Positions 1-8,444 of a stretch of DNA of 64,000 nt are shown in pieces. Below the pieces are notes generated by a model. It had not been told where the DNA came from, searched no databases, and was given only the letters and a program-made list of their open reading frames with translations. The position numbers were made by a program, and so were the translations under genes. Every line of letters begins with the position of its first letter. Position 1 is the first letter of the stretch. Location: the NCBI RefSeq assembly GCF_014203425.1, contig NZ_JACHJC010000001.1, positions 7,061,867-7,125,866 of the forward strand. Direction: 5' to 3'. The stretch comes from Micromonospora echinospora. Its GTDB lineage: Bacteria > Actinomycetota > Actinomycetes > Mycobacteriales > Micromonosporaceae.

Positions 1-960
1 CTGAACGCGCAGGGCTCCTCGGCTCAGAAGAACGCCATGGCCGAATGGATCAAGGCGTATCAGCAGAAGTGCGCCGGCAGCACGATCAACTACGAGCCGA
101 GCGGCTCGGGCGCCGGCATCCAGGCCTTCATCGCCGGCACCGCCGACTTCGCCGGTTCGGACTCCCCCCTCAAGCCGGAGGAGCAGCCGCAGGCCGACGC
201 CAAGTGCACCGGCGGCCAGGCGCTCAACCTGCCGATGGTCATCGGCCCGGTCGCCGTGGTCTACAACGTCAGCGGCGCGGACAACCTCCAGCTCAGCCCG
301 GCCACCCTGGCGAAGATCTTCGCCGGCACGGTGACCAAGTGGGACGACGCGGCGATCAAGGCCGACAACCCGGACGCCAAGCTGCCGTCGACCGCGATCC
401 AGGCGGTGCACCGCTCCGACGAGTCGGGCACCACCGACAACTTCACCAAGTACCTCTCCAAGACCGCCGAGGCGGACTGGACGCTCGGCAACTCCAAGGC
501 GTGGAAGGCCCCGGGCGGCGTCGGCGCGGCCAAGTCCGACGGTGTGGCCAGCAAGGTCAAGAGCACCGACGGCACCATCAGCTACGTCGAGTGGTCGTAC
601 GCCGAGAACTCCGACCTGAAGATGGCGAAGATCAAGAACGGCAACGGCGAGTTCGTCGAGCTGACCGGTGACTCGGCCGGCAAGACCATCGCCGGCGCCA
701 AGTTCGAGGGTCAGGGCAACGACCTGAAGATGTCGATCGACTACAACACCAAGGAGGCCGGGGCGTACCCGATCGTCCTGGCGACCTACGAGATCGTCTG
801 CAGCAAGGGCCTCGCCGCCGACAAGCTGCCGCTGGTCAAGGGCCTGCTCGGTCACGCCGCCAGCGCCGAGGGGCAGAAGGAGCTGGTCGAGCTCGGCTAC
901 GCGCCGCTGCCCGAGACCGTCCGCACCAAGGTCGAGGCCGCGGTCAAGAGCCTCTCCTGA
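1..960 (+). CDS. pstS: Phosphate ABC transporter substrate-binding protein PstS (5' truncated by the window)
   Basis: The reading frame is open from base 1, so the signal peptide and lipobox lie outside the window; 319 residues remain. PstS captures orthophosphate outside the membrane and hands it to PstCA. The visible fragment carries the family phosphate-binding elements: a GSGAGIQAF segment near fragment residue 35 and RSDESGTTDNF around residues 138-148, plus an SPL loop. It is followed at 41 bp by pstC in the same direction, so this is the first gene of a pstSCAB operon. Such operons are normally PhoP-controlled, but the promoter is not in view. Assignment is secure; only the N-terminus is missing. 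Confidence 0.95.
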   Translation: MNAQGSSAQKNAMAEWIKAYQQKCAGSTINYEPSGSGAGIQAFIAGTADFAGSDSPLKPEEQPQADAKCTGGQALNLPMVIGPVAVVYNVSGADNLQLSPATLAKIFAGTVTKWDDAAIKADNPDAKLPSTAIQAVHRSDESGTTDNFTKYLSKTAEADWTLGNSKAWKAPGGVGAAKSDGVASKVKSTDGTISYVEWSYAENSDLKMAKIKNGNGEFVELTGDSAGKTIAGAKFEGQGNDLKMSIDYNTKEAGAYPIVLATYEIVCSKGLAADKLPLVKGLLGHAASAEGQKELVELGYAPLPETVRTKVEAAVKSLS

Positions 961-1001
961 CGCTCCGACCGACACCTCCTCAACGCGAAGCGAGCGAGCA
1001 G

Positions 1002-2087
1002 ATGGGTGACACCCCTCACCGCTCGGCCGGCGCCGGCACCGGCGGGAACCCCGTGGCCACGAGCCACGAGCGACCCGCCGGTGCCTCGGCGCGTCCGGCC
1101 GAGCGCTCCGGCAACCCGGGCCGCCCCGACGGCGGCCTCGGCGGCGGCGGCGCCCTCCCCCGGGCCCGCGCCTTCGGCGCGGAACGGGCGTTCCGCGGCC
1201 TGACGCTGGCCGCCGGCACCACAGTCCTGGTGGTCATCGCGGCGATCGCGATCTTCCTGGTCGCCAGGGCCGTCCCGGCGCTGCGGGCGAACACCGAGTC
1301 GTTCTGGACGTTCGAGGGCTGGTTCCCGAACGACAACCCGCCGCAGTTCGGCATCGGCGCGCTCGCCTTCGGCACCGTCCTGAGCTCGCTGCTGGCGCTG
1401 CTCATGGCGGTGCCGGTCGCGCTGGGCATCGCCCTCTACCTGTCGCACTACGCGCCCCGGCGGCTCGGCAACGGCCTGGGCTTCCTGATCGACCTGCTCG
1501 CAGCCGTACCAAGCGTCGTGTTCGGCCTCTGGGGCCGGGACTACTTCGCCCAGCCGGTCGCCGACCTGTCCGCGTGGCTGAACAGGTACTTCGGCTGGAT
1601 CCCCATCTTCGGCGACGGCCCGTACGGGAACTCGATCCTGCTCGGCTCCGTGGTGCTGGCGATCATGGTGCTGCCGATCATCACCTCGCTGTCCCGCGAG
1701 GTGTTCCGGCAGACCCCGACCGCGAACGAGGAAGCCGCGCTCGCGCTCGGCGCCACCCGCTGGGAGATGATCCGCACCGCCGTCCTGCCGTACGGGCGGC
1801 CCGGCGTCATCGCCGCGGTGATGCTCGGCCTGGGCCGGGCGCTCGGCGAGACCATCGCGCTGGCGCTCACGCTCGGCTCGACGTACGCCATCTCGTTCAA
1901 CATCCTGCAGAGCGGCGGAAACTCGATCGCCGCGAACATCGCCAACCGGTTCGCCGAGGCGAACGACACCGGCCGCGGCGCGCTCATCGCCTCCGGCCTG
2001 GTGCTGTTCGCGATCACGTTGATCGTCAACATCACCGCCCGGGCGATCATCCACCGGCGGCGCGAGTTCACGGAGTCGGCCGCATGA
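1002..2087 (+). CDS. pstC: Phosphate ABC transporter permease PstC
   Basis: Membrane permease of the Pst phosphate importer, 361 residues. The first ~60 residues are a Gly/Pro/Arg-rich cytoplasmic extension, longer than in enteric PstC; membrane segments begin near residue 66. The EAA loop that contacts the ATPase reads EEAALALGATRWEMI around residues 243-257, followed by the LPYGRPG turn. The ATG is preceded by a GAAGCGAGCGAGC stretch rather than a classical ribosome site; the same kind of GCGAGCGAAG string recurs at 62.7 kb. The stop overlaps the pstA start (ATGA), so the two permeases are translationally coupled. Confidence 0.95.
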   Translation: MGDTPHRSAGAGTGGNPVATSHERPAGASARPAERSGNPGRPDGGLGGGGALPRARAFGAERAFRGLTLAAGTTVLVVIAAIAIFLVARAVPALRANTESFWTFEGWFPNDNPPQFGIGALAFGTVLSSLLALLMAVPVALGIALYLSHYAPRRLGNGLGFLIDLLAAVPSVVFGLWGRDYFAQPVADLSAWLNRYFGWIPIFGDGPYGNSILLGSVVLAIMVLPIITSLSREVFRQTPTANEEAALALGATRWEMIRTAVLPYGRPGVIAAVMLGLGRALGETIALALTLGSTYAISFNILQSGGNSIAANIANRFAEANDTGRGALIASGLVLFAITLIVNITARAIIHRRREFTESAA

Positions 2088-3172
2088 CCACCACCCTCAC
2101 CCCCCGCCGCCCGCGCCCGCCGGCCCAGCCGGCCACGCTGCGGGCGAAGCGTCTTCCCGCGTACGCCGCTCCGGCCATCGCCGTCGCGGCGCTGCTGCTC
2201 GCGGCGGCCATCGTGTACGGCGGCGGCATCGGCGGCCCGGTCCTGGTCGTGGTGGTCGGCGCGCTGCTCTACCTGGCCGGTCTCTTCGCCGCGGCGAACG
2301 CGGTGGAGGGCCGCCGGTCGGCCCGCAACCGGACCTGGAGCGCGCTGATCCACTCCGCGTTCGTGCTGGCGGTGCTGCCGCTGGCCTCGGTGGTCTGGAC
2401 GCTCGTGAGCAAGGGCTCCGAGCGGCTGGACGCGAACTTCTTCGGCACCTCGATGAACAACATCGGGTCGCGCGACGCCAACGGCGGCGCGTACCACGCG
2501 ATCGTCGGCACGTTGCAGCAGGTCGGCATCGCCACAGTGATCACGGTGCCGCTCGGCGTGCTCTGCGCGATCTACATCGTCGAGTACGGCCGGGGCCGGT
2601 TCGCGTTCACCATCCGCTTCTTCGTGGACGTGATGACAGGCATCCCGTCGATCGTCACCGGCCTGTTCGTGCTGGCCTTCTGGGTGCTGATCGTCTCGCC
2701 GTGGTTCAACGACGGGCGGCCGGGCTTCTCCGGCTTCGCCGCCGCGCTGGCGCTGAGCGTGCTGATGCTGCCCACTGTGGTCCGCTCCACCGAGGAGATG
2801 CTCCGCCTGGTGCCCGCGCCGCTGCGCGAGGGCGCGTACGCCCTGGGCGTACCGAAGTGGAAGACGATCCTGCGGGTCGTGCTGCCGACCGCGCTGCCCG
2901 GCATCGTCACCGGCATCATGCTCGCCATCGCGCGGGCCGCCGGTGAGACCGCGCCGGTGCTGCTGGTCGCCGGCGGCGGCGCGGCGATCAACTTCAACCC
3001 GTTCGAGAACAACCAGTCGTCGCTGGCCCTTTTCGTCTACCAGCAGGCCGGTGAGGCGTCGAGGTACTCGCCGGCACGGGCGTGGACCGCGGCGCTGACC
3101 CTGGTCGCCCTCGTCCTCGTCCTCACCGTGGCGGCGAAGCTGCTGTCCCGCCGCAACCGGCTCGGCCGATGA
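2084..3172 (+). CDS. pstA: Phosphate ABC transporter permease PstA
   Basis: Second permease subunit of the Pst importer, 362 residues. The start is the ATG that overlaps the pstC stop; the open frame runs further upstream but that part lies inside pstC. Several hydrophobic segments precede the conserved [18 protein letters not shown] loop near residue 249, followed by [11 protein letters not shown], typical of PstA. The gene ends immediately before the pstB leader. It pairs with PstC to form the translocation channel and is energised by PstB. Confidence 0.95.
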   Translation: MTTTLTPRRPRPPAQPATLRAKRLPAYAAPAIAVAALLLAAAIVYGGGIGGPVLVVVVGALLYLAGLFAAANAVEGRRSARNRTWSALIHSAFVLAVLPLASVVWTLVSKGSERLDANFFGTSMNNIGSRDANGGAYHAIVGTLQQVGIATVITVPLGVLCAIYIVEYGRGRFAFTIRFFVDVMTGIPSIVTGLFVLAFWVLIVSPWFNDGRPGFSGFAAALALSVLMLPTVVRSTEEMLRLVPAPLREGAYALGVPKWKTILRVVLPTALPGIVTGIMLAIARAAGETAPVLLVAGGGAAINFNPFENNQSSLALFVYQQAGEASRYSPARAWTAALTLVALVLVLTVAAKLLSRRNRLGR

Positions 3173-3192
3173 ACCCCGGAGGTACCGCCACC

Positions 3193-3969
3193 ATGGCCAA
3201 GCGCATCGAAGCCACGAACGTGACCGCCTACTACGGCGGGTTCAAGGCGATCGAGAACATCAACCTGACCGTCGAGCCGAAGACGGTCACCGCCCTGATC
3301 GGCCCGTCCGGCTGCGGCAAGTCCACCTTCCTGCGGTCGATCAACCGGATGCACGAGGTGCTGCCCGGCGCCCGCGTCGAGGGCAGCCTCACCATCGACG
3401 ACCAGGACATCTACGACCGCGACGTGGACGTCACGGCGGTCCGCCGGATGATCGGCATGGTCTTCCAGCGGCCGAACCCGTTCCCCACCATGAGCATCTT
3501 CGAGAACGTGGTGGCGGGCCTGCGGCTCAACGGCGTACGGCGCAAGTCGATCCTGGAGAAGGCGGCCGAGCGGGCGCTCCGCTCGGCGAACCTGTGGGAC
3601 GAGGTGAAGGACCGCCTCGCCAAGCCCGGCGCGGGCCTGTCCGGCGGTCAGCAGCAGCGGCTCTGCATCGCCCGCACCATCGCTGTCGAGCCGCAGGTGG
3701 TGCTGATGGACGAGCCCTGCTCGGCGCTGGACCCGATCTCCACGCTGGCCATCGAGGACCTGATGTTCCAGCTCAAGGACAAGTTCACGATCATCATCGT
3801 CACGCACAACATGCAGCAGGCCGCGCGGGTGTCGGACCGGACCGCCTTCTTCTCCATCGAGAAGACCGGCGACCCGGGCCGCCTGATCGAGTACGACAAC
3901 ACGCAGAAGATCTTCAGCAACCCGAGCCAGAAGAAGACCGAGGACTACATCACCGGCCGCTTCGGCTGA
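3193..3969 (+). CDS. pstB: Phosphate ABC transporter ATP-binding protein PstB
   Basis: Cytoplasmic ATPase of the Pst system, 258 residues, the usual family length. Walker [10 protein letters not shown] starts at residue 37, the signature LSGGQQQRL lies near residue 149 and Walker B VLMDEP near residue 170, with the SALDP D-loop and the switch histidine in THNMQQA. The ATG at 3193 is chosen because GGAGG sits 10 bases upstream; an in-frame ATG at 3169, overlapping the pstA end, would add eight residues. A dispersed repeat follows directly after the stop, marking the operon end. Confidence 0.95.
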   Translation: MAKRIEATNVTAYYGGFKAIENINLTVEPKTVTALIGPSGCGKSTFLRSINRMHEVLPGARVEGSLTIDDQDIYDRDVDVTAVRRMIGMVFQRPNPFPTMSIFENVVAGLRLNGVRRKSILEKAAERALRSANLWDEVKDRLAKPGAGLSGGQQQRLCIARTIAVEPQVVLMDEPCSALDPISTLAIEDLMFQLKDKFTIIIVTHNMQQAARVSDRTAFFSIEKTGDPGRLIEYDNTQKIFSNPSQKKTEDYITGRFG

Positions 3970-3972
3970 GCT

Positions 3973-4027
3973 GTAAGGAGGGGCCCCCTGTTAACCGCCT
4001 CCGGTAGAGGAAGGGGCCCCTCTTAAC
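3973..4027 (-). repeat. Dispersed GTTAA/GGGGCCCC repeat, copy 1 (inverted relative to copies 2 and 3)
   Basis: Read on the minus strand it begins GTTAAGAGGGGCCCC and ends with GGGGGCCCCTCCTTAC; it contains two GGGGCCCC palindromes separated by a CTCTACCGGAGGCG core. Near-identical copies occur at 35496-35547 and 60565-60616. This copy fills the gap between the convergent ends of pstB and the NUDIX gene, so a terminator or mobile-repeat role is plausible. The similarity between copies is seen directly; the function is not known to me. Confidence 0.85.
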
Positions 4028-4041
4028 ACCGCAGGCGCAGG

Positions 4042-4857
4042 TCAGCGCAGCAGGAAGCGGGGCTCGGCGCCGTCCAGGCCCTCGATGTACGGCAGGATCG
4101 GCGTACCCGGATCGCGCTCCGCCGCGTCCCGCGCCACTCCGGCGAGGTCGCCCGCGGCGGCGACCTCGGCGAGCGTGACCATGGTCGGCGGCAGCATGGT
4201 CAGCTCGCCGGCCAGCGCGTCCGCCGGGCGCAGCCACAGCGTGTGGTCGGCCTCGCCGGACACGTCGCGGGTCCGCTGCCCCTCGGGCAGCAGGGCGACG
4301 AAGAAGTACGTGTCGAAGCGGCGCGGCTCGAACTCCGGCGTGATCCACCGGCTCCACGGCAGCAGCAGGTCGGACCGGAGCGTCAGGCCCTTCCCGGCCA
4401 GCAGGTCCGCGAAGCCGGCCCGCCGGCCCACCAGGTCCTGCCGGGCCTCCTCCCAGTCGTCGCCGCTCACGTCGCCGACCACCGTGTCCGGGTCCGGCCC
4501 GGCGAGCAGCACGCCCGCCTCCTCGAAGACCTCGCGGGCGGCGGCGCACACCACCGCCTGCGCGGCGGCCGGATCGAGCCCGAGCCGTTCCCCCCACGCC
4601 GCCGGGTCCGGGCCGGCCCAGCCCAGGTGCGCCTCCGAGTCGGAGCGGTCCACCCCGCCGCCGGGAAAGGCGTACATGCCGCCGAACGTCATCGCCGCGA
4701 CCCGGCGGATCATGTAGACCTCGAATCCGTCGCCGGCCGGACGGAGCAGCAGCACTGTGGCGGCGACCCGGGGCACGGCCGGTACGGCGCCCTCGGCCTG
4801 GAATCGGCGGGCGTGCTCCACCAGGGCGGGAGGTGCGGCGAAGCCGTCGATCGTCAT
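4042..4857 (-). CDS. NUDIX hydrolase, NUDT19-like with split NUDIX box
   Basis: 271-residue hydrolase of nucleoside diphosphates linked to another moiety. The NUDIX box is interrupted: the glycine part (PGGGVD, residues 65-70) and the metal-binding helix REVFEEAGVLL (from residue 108) are about 40 residues apart instead of about 12. Such an insertion is known in the NUDT19/RP2p branch, whose animal members hydrolyse coenzyme A derivatives; CoA diphosphatase activity here is an inference. The gene is convergent with pstB across a repeat and otherwise stands alone. The start at 4857 gives a full N-terminal strand. Confidence 0.8.
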   Translation of the reverse strand: MTIDGFAAPPALVEHARRFQAEGAVPAVPRVAATVLLLRPAGDGFEVYMIRRVAAMTFGGMYAFPGGGVDRSDSEAHLGWAGPDPAAWGERLGLDPAAAQAVVCAAAREVFEEAGVLLAGPDPDTVVGDVSGDDWEEARQDLVGRRAGFADLLAGKGLTLRSDLLLPWSRWITPEFEPRRFDTYFFVALLPEGQRTRDVSGEADHTLWLRPADALAGELTMLPPTMVTLAEVAAAGDLAGVARDAAERDPGTPILPYIEGLDGAEPRFLLR

Positions 4858-4993
4858 GCGCCCGAGCCTAGTTCCCGCCCGGGCGGATCAGTGGGGACGG
4901 TGCTGCCCCGCCGGAAGCCGGCGGCGAGCACGCGATCCGGTCACGTCGCCACGGGGCTGCGTCCGTCGGCAACGCCTGGCAGGGTCATGACCC

Positions 4994-5581
4994 GTGATCG
5001 ACGATTTCGCGAAGGAATACCTGCACAACGATCTGCGCCAGATCCGCGAGGCCATGCTGTGGAAGCTCGACGGACTGTCCGAGTACGACGTCCGCCGTCC
5101 CCTGACCGCGTCCGGCACCAACCTGCTCGGGCTGGTCAAGCACCTGGCGGTTGGGCAGGCCCGGTACTTCGGCGAGGTGTTCGGCAGGCCGTTCCCGGAG
5201 CCGCTGCCCCGGTGGGACGACCCGGATCCGGACGGCACCGACATGTGGGCGACCGAGCACGAGAGCCGCGAGGAGGTGATCGGTCGTTACCGGCGAGCGT
5301 GGGAGCACGCGGACGCGACGATCGACGCCCTCGCGATCGACGCGCCCGGCCATGTGCCGTGGTGGCCACGGCCGGACGTCAAGCTGTTCAACGTCATGGT
5401 CCACGTGCTGACCGAGACCAGCCGGCACGCCGGGCACGCCGACATCCTGCGGGAGCAGCTCGACGGCTCGACCGGGGCATGGGCCGAGTACGCGTACCTG
5501 GAACCCGACCGGACGACGCTGACGACGCGGCGGGCGATGATCGAACTGGCCGCCCGGGCCGCCGCCGACACCCCCCGCTGA
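4994..5581 (+). CDS. DinB-fold protein (DUF664, putative metal-dependent thiol enzyme)
   Basis: 195-residue four-helix-bundle protein. The DinB/DUF664 pattern is visible: LVKHLAVGQARYFGEVFGR in the first half (His50), and HVLTETSRHAGHADILRE in the second (His145, His148), giving the histidine triad that binds a metal. In actinobacteria many members use mycothiol or act as uncharacterised S-transferases; the substrate cannot be told from sequence. The start is a GTG 13 bases after a TGA-rich leader. The gene stands between the NUDIX gene and a Gfo/Idh oxidoreductase, both co-directional or divergent without tight spacing. Confidence 0.85.
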   Translation: MIDDFAKEYLHNDLRQIREAMLWKLDGLSEYDVRRPLTASGTNLLGLVKHLAVGQARYFGEVFGRPFPEPLPRWDDPDPDGTDMWATEHESREEVIGRYRRAWEHADATIDALAIDAPGHVPWWPRPDVKLFNVMVHVLTETSRHAGHADILREQLDGSTGAWAEYAYLEPDRTTLTTRRAMIELAARAAADTPR

Positions 5582-5641
5582 GCCGTCCCGACCGGTGGAT
5601 CACCCTCCCTGCCCCGGAGCGGTCCGGGATAGCGTGCCGGC

Positions 5642-6610
5642 ATGACGCGTTGGGGAATCCTGGCCACCGGACACATCGCTGCCTGTTTCGCCGCCGATCT
5701 GCGGCTGGTGCCGGACGCCGAACTGGTGGCGGTCGGATCGCGCACCCGGGAGAGCGCCGAGCTGTTCGCGCGCCGGCACGACGTGCCGCGGGCGTACGCC
5801 TCATGGGCGGAACTGGCCGCGGACCCGGACGTGGACGCGATCTACGTGGCCACCCCGCACGCTGCGCACCACGAGGCGGCGCTGGCGTGCCTGGCCGGCG
5901 GCAAGGCAGTGCTGGTGGAGAAGCCCTGCACGCTGGACCTGCCGACCACCACCGAACTGGTGGAGACGGCCCGCGCCCGGGGTCTGTTCCTCATGGAGGC
6001 CATGTGGATGCGGACCAACCCGCTGATCCTGCGGGTGCTGGAGCTGATCCGGGACGGCGCGATCGGCGAGGTCACGCACGTACGGGCCGACTTCGGCGTG
6101 GCCGGACCGTTCCCGCCGGAGCACCGGATGCGGGCCCGCACGCTCGGCGGCGGCGCGCTGCTCGACCTCGGCGTCTATCCGCTGAGCCTGGCCCACCTGG
6201 TGCTCGGCGTGCCGCAGCACGTGCAGGCGTGGGCGAAGCTGACCCCGGAGGCGGTGGACGAGAACACCGGCATGGTGCTCGGCTGGGACTCCGGCGCGGT
6301 GGCGACGCTGAGCTGCGGCATGGTCGGCGCGACAGCGATCACCGCGTCGATCACCGGCACGACGGGCCGGATCGACCTGCCCGAGCTGTTCTTCCGGCCC
6401 GCGCACGCGGTGCTGCACCGGGCCGGCGCCGAACCGGAGACGATCCCGGGGGACCTGACCGGCGGCGGCTACCAGTACGAGGCGATCGAGGTGCAGCGCT
6501 GCCTGGCGGCCGGGCTGACCGAGAGCCCGCTGGTGCCGCACGCCGCCACGCTCGAGGTGATGGGCCTGATCGACGACGTCAAGGCCCGGATCGGCGTCTC
6601 CTACGCGTGA
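5642..6610 (+). CDS. Gfo/Idh/MocA family NAD(P)-dependent oxidoreductase
   Basis: 322-residue two-domain dehydrogenase. The N-terminal Rossmann domain opens with WGILATGHIAA (residues 4-14); the family EKP motif is at residues 93-95 (VEKPCTLD), and the second-domain DLGVYP motif at residues 175-180 supplies the catalytic region. Families of this kind oxidise or reduce sugars, inositols and dihydrodiols; the short EHRMRARTLGGGALLDLGVY stretch resembles trans-dihydrodiol dehydrogenase-like members, but the substrate is not assignable. It is monocistronic, with a strong hairpin directly after the stop. Confidence 0.88.
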   Translation: MTRWGILATGHIAACFAADLRLVPDAELVAVGSRTRESAELFARRHDVPRAYASWAELAADPDVDAIYVATPHAAHHEAALACLAGGKAVLVEKPCTLDLPTTTELVETARARGLFLMEAMWMRTNPLILRVLELIRDGAIGEVTHVRADFGVAGPFPPEHRMRARTLGGGALLDLGVYPLSLAHLVLGVPQHVQAWAKLTPEAVDENTGMVLGWDSGAVATLSCGMVGATAITASITGTTGRIDLPELFFRPAHAVLHRAGAEPETIPGDLTGGGYQYEAIEVQRCLAAGLTESPLVPHAATLEVMGLIDDVKARIGVSYA

Positions 6611-6637
6611 GGGGCCCCCGCCACGGCGGGGAACCCC
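6611..6637. terminator. Hairpin terminator between convergent genes
   Basis: CCCCGC (6616-6621) pairs with GCGGGG (6626-6631) around a CACG loop, and outer GGGG (6611-6614) can pair with CCCC (6634-6637). It begins at the base after the oxidoreductase stop codon and could serve the convergent PiT gene as well. Confidence 0.7.
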
Positions 6638-6658
6638 TCGACGTCGTCGCGCGGGAGA

Positions 6659-7663
6659 TCAGAACAAGGGGCGGACCAGCAGGTACGCGAGGCAGGCGAT
6701 CGCGGCGGCGGCCGGGAACGTGATGATCCAGGCGATCACGATGTTGCCGGCCACGTTCCAGCGCACCGCGGAGAGCCGTTTCGTCGAGCCCACACCCATG
6801 ATCGCCGAGGTGATCGTGTGGGTGGTGGAGATCGGCGCCTTGAGCACCAGCGCGTTGAAGTAGAGCACCGCGCTGGCCACGGTCTCGGCCGCGAAGCCCT
6901 CCGCCGGGCCGAGGTCGATGATCTTCCGGCCGAGCGTCCGGATGATCCGCCAGCCACCCGCGTACGTGCCGGCGGCCAGCATCGCGGCGGAGGTCCAGAA
7001 GACCCAGCCCGGGATGTGGGTCTTGCTCTCCTGGAAGCCGCCGGTGTAGAGCGCCAGCACGATGATGCCCATGGTCTTGGCGGCGTCCTGCATGCCGTGG
7101 CCGACCGACATGGCGGCGGCGGACACGGTCTGCGCCCAGCGGAAACCGCGGCTGAGCTTGCCGGGCTGCCCCTTCCGGAACAGCCACATGATCGCCAGCA
7201 TCACCAGGAAGCCGAGGACCAGGCCGACCATCGGCGAGAGCACCATCGGGATGAGGACCTTCTCGACGATGTTGCCCCACTGGACGATGCCGTCGGCGGC
7301 GAACAGGGTCGCGCCGACCAGGCCGCCGAAGAGGGCGTGCGACGAGGAGGACGGCAGGCCGAAGTACCAGGTGATCAGGTTCCAGATGATCGCGCCCAGC
7401 ACGCCGGCGAAGACCACGCCCAGGCTCTCCACCCCGGTGGGCAATGTCACCAGGCCGTCGCCGACCGTCTTGGCCACGCCGGCGCCGAAGTGCGCGCCGA
7501 TGAAGTTGCCGACTGCTGCCAGCCCCAAGGCGATCCGGGGGGTCAGCGCCCGGGTCGAGATGCTGGTGGCGATCGCGTTTGCCGCGTCGTGGAAGCCGTT
7601 CGTGTAGTCGAACGCCATGGCGACCGCGATCACCGCCAGCACGGCGATGAGTTCGGGACTCAC
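6659..7663 (-). CDS. pit: Inorganic phosphate transporter, PiT family
   Basis: 334-residue low-affinity, cation-coupled phosphate permease of the cytoplasmic membrane. The PiT signature is present in both halves: NGFHDAANAIATS near residues 22-34, and a second copy with FNALVLKAPISTTHTI near the C-terminus; SSSHALFGGLVGATL lies between. About ten hydrophobic segments are evident. The GTG start lies 4 bases after the stop of the DUF47 gene, so they form a two-gene operon. A PHO box upstream of that operon suggests PhoP control. Confidence 0.93.
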   Translation of the reverse strand: MSPELIAVLAVIAVAMAFDYTNGFHDAANAIATSISTRALTPRIALGLAAVGNFIGAHFGAGVAKTVGDGLVTLPTGVESLGVVFAGVLGAIIWNLITWYFGLPSSSSHALFGGLVGATLFAADGIVQWGNIVEKVLIPMVLSPMVGLVLGFLVMLAIMWLFRKGQPGKLSRGFRWAQTVSAAAMSVGHGMQDAAKTMGIIVLALYTGGFQESKTHIPGWVFWTSAAMLAAGTYAGGWRIIRTLGRKIIDLGPAEGFAAETVASAVLYFNALVLKAPISTTHTITSAIMGVGSTKRLSAVRWNVAGNIVIAWIITFPAAAAIACLAYLLVRPLF

Positions 7664-7667
7664 TGGA

Positions 7668-8294
7668 TCAGGACTCCTTGACCGCGATGGTCTCGACGGT
7701 GTTGGCGACGTGCTCGAAGGCGTCGCAGGCGGCCTCCAGCTCGTCGGCCACCTCCTTCATCTTCAGCACCGTGAGCGCGTCGTACTCACCGGAGAAGAGG
7801 CGCACCAGCAGCATCCGGTACGCCTGGTCGCCGTCGTTCTCGAGCCGGTTGCACTCGATCCAGTAGTCCTCGAGGTCCTTCATCGACTTCAGCCGGGGCA
7901 TCGCCTCGGCGGTGAGCTTGGCCTGCAGGTCGAGCACGTTCACCAGCTCGTGCAGCTCACGCGGAAGCGACGGGAGCTTGGTCAGGCCGTACAGGTAGAG
8001 CAGGTTGCCGACCGCCTCCAGGTGGTCCATCACGTCGTCGAGCAGCGAGCCGAGCCGGTAGATGTCCTCCCGGTCGAACGGCGTGATGAAGGTGGAGTTG
8101 ATCTTCTTGTACAGCTCGTGCGTGATCTGGTCGCTGTCGTGCTCGATGTCGGTCAGCCGCTCGCTGATCGACTGCACGTCGGCGCCGGGCAGACCCAGCT
8201 CGTTGAGCAGGTCGGTCCCCTTCACCAGGTTCTGCGCGGCCTTCGTGAAGAGCTCGTAGAAGGCGCCCTCGGTGGGACGGAAGGAAAACTTCAC
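7668..8294 (-). CDS. DUF47 family PhoU-like protein, partner of PiT
   Basis: 208-residue all-helical cytoplasmic protein of the TIGR00153/DUF47 family, beginning VKFSFRPTEGAFYELF. These proteins resemble PhoU and are almost always encoded next to PiT transporters, where they are thought to restrain or assist transport. The GTG at 8294 is chosen over an upstream in-frame ATG at 8396 because the latter adds 34 Arg/Pro-rich residues not seen in the family, and GAGGT lies just before the GTG. The adjacent PiT gene starts 4 bases downstream. A four-unit PHO box lies 107 bases upstream. Confidence 0.92.
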   Translation of the reverse strand: MKFSFRPTEGAFYELFTKAAQNLVKGTDLLNELGLPGADVQSISERLTDIEHDSDQITHELYKKINSTFITPFDREDIYRLGSLLDDVMDHLEAVGNLLYLYGLTKLPSLPRELHELVNVLDLQAKLTAEAMPRLKSMKDLEDYWIECNRLENDGDQAYRMLLVRLFSGEYDALTVLKMKEVADELEAACDAFEHVANTVETIAVKES

Positions 8295-8400
8295 AGCACG
8301 GACCTCGTCGTGTCGGTGGAAGGGTGGCCGTCGCCGCCCGGGCGTCTGCATTGCGCATGCTAGGGACCGCGTCCAGGCGGCTTTCGATCGGCCCACCCCT

Positions 8401-8444
8401 GGTCAAGCCCGATTCACCGGTCGTTCACCTTCCGTTCACCTGAT
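8401..8444. promoter_or_regulatory. PHO box (four 11-nt direct repeat units), putative PhoP binding site
   Basis: Direct repeats with an exact 11-base period: GGTCAAG at 8401, ATTCACC at 8412, GTTCACC at 8423 and GTTCACC at 8434. Streptomyces PhoP recognises 11-nt direct repeat units with a GTTCACC core, and the two central units match perfectly. The motif reads on the plus strand while the DUF47-PiT operon it precedes is on the minus strand; PPK2 ends exactly at 8444. Control of the PiT operon by phosphate starvation is an inference. Confidence 0.75.

Noticed and set aside
4243..6723. A long plus-strand open frame (826 codons) across the NUDIX, DinB and oxidoreductase genes
   Set aside because: It is out of frame or antisense to three recognisable families and is Arg/Pro-rich throughout, a common result of high GC content.
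8295..8396. Start of the DUF47 gene at 8396
   Set aside because: The 34 extra residues are not family-like; the GTG at 8294 has a ribosome site and gives the usual N-terminus.
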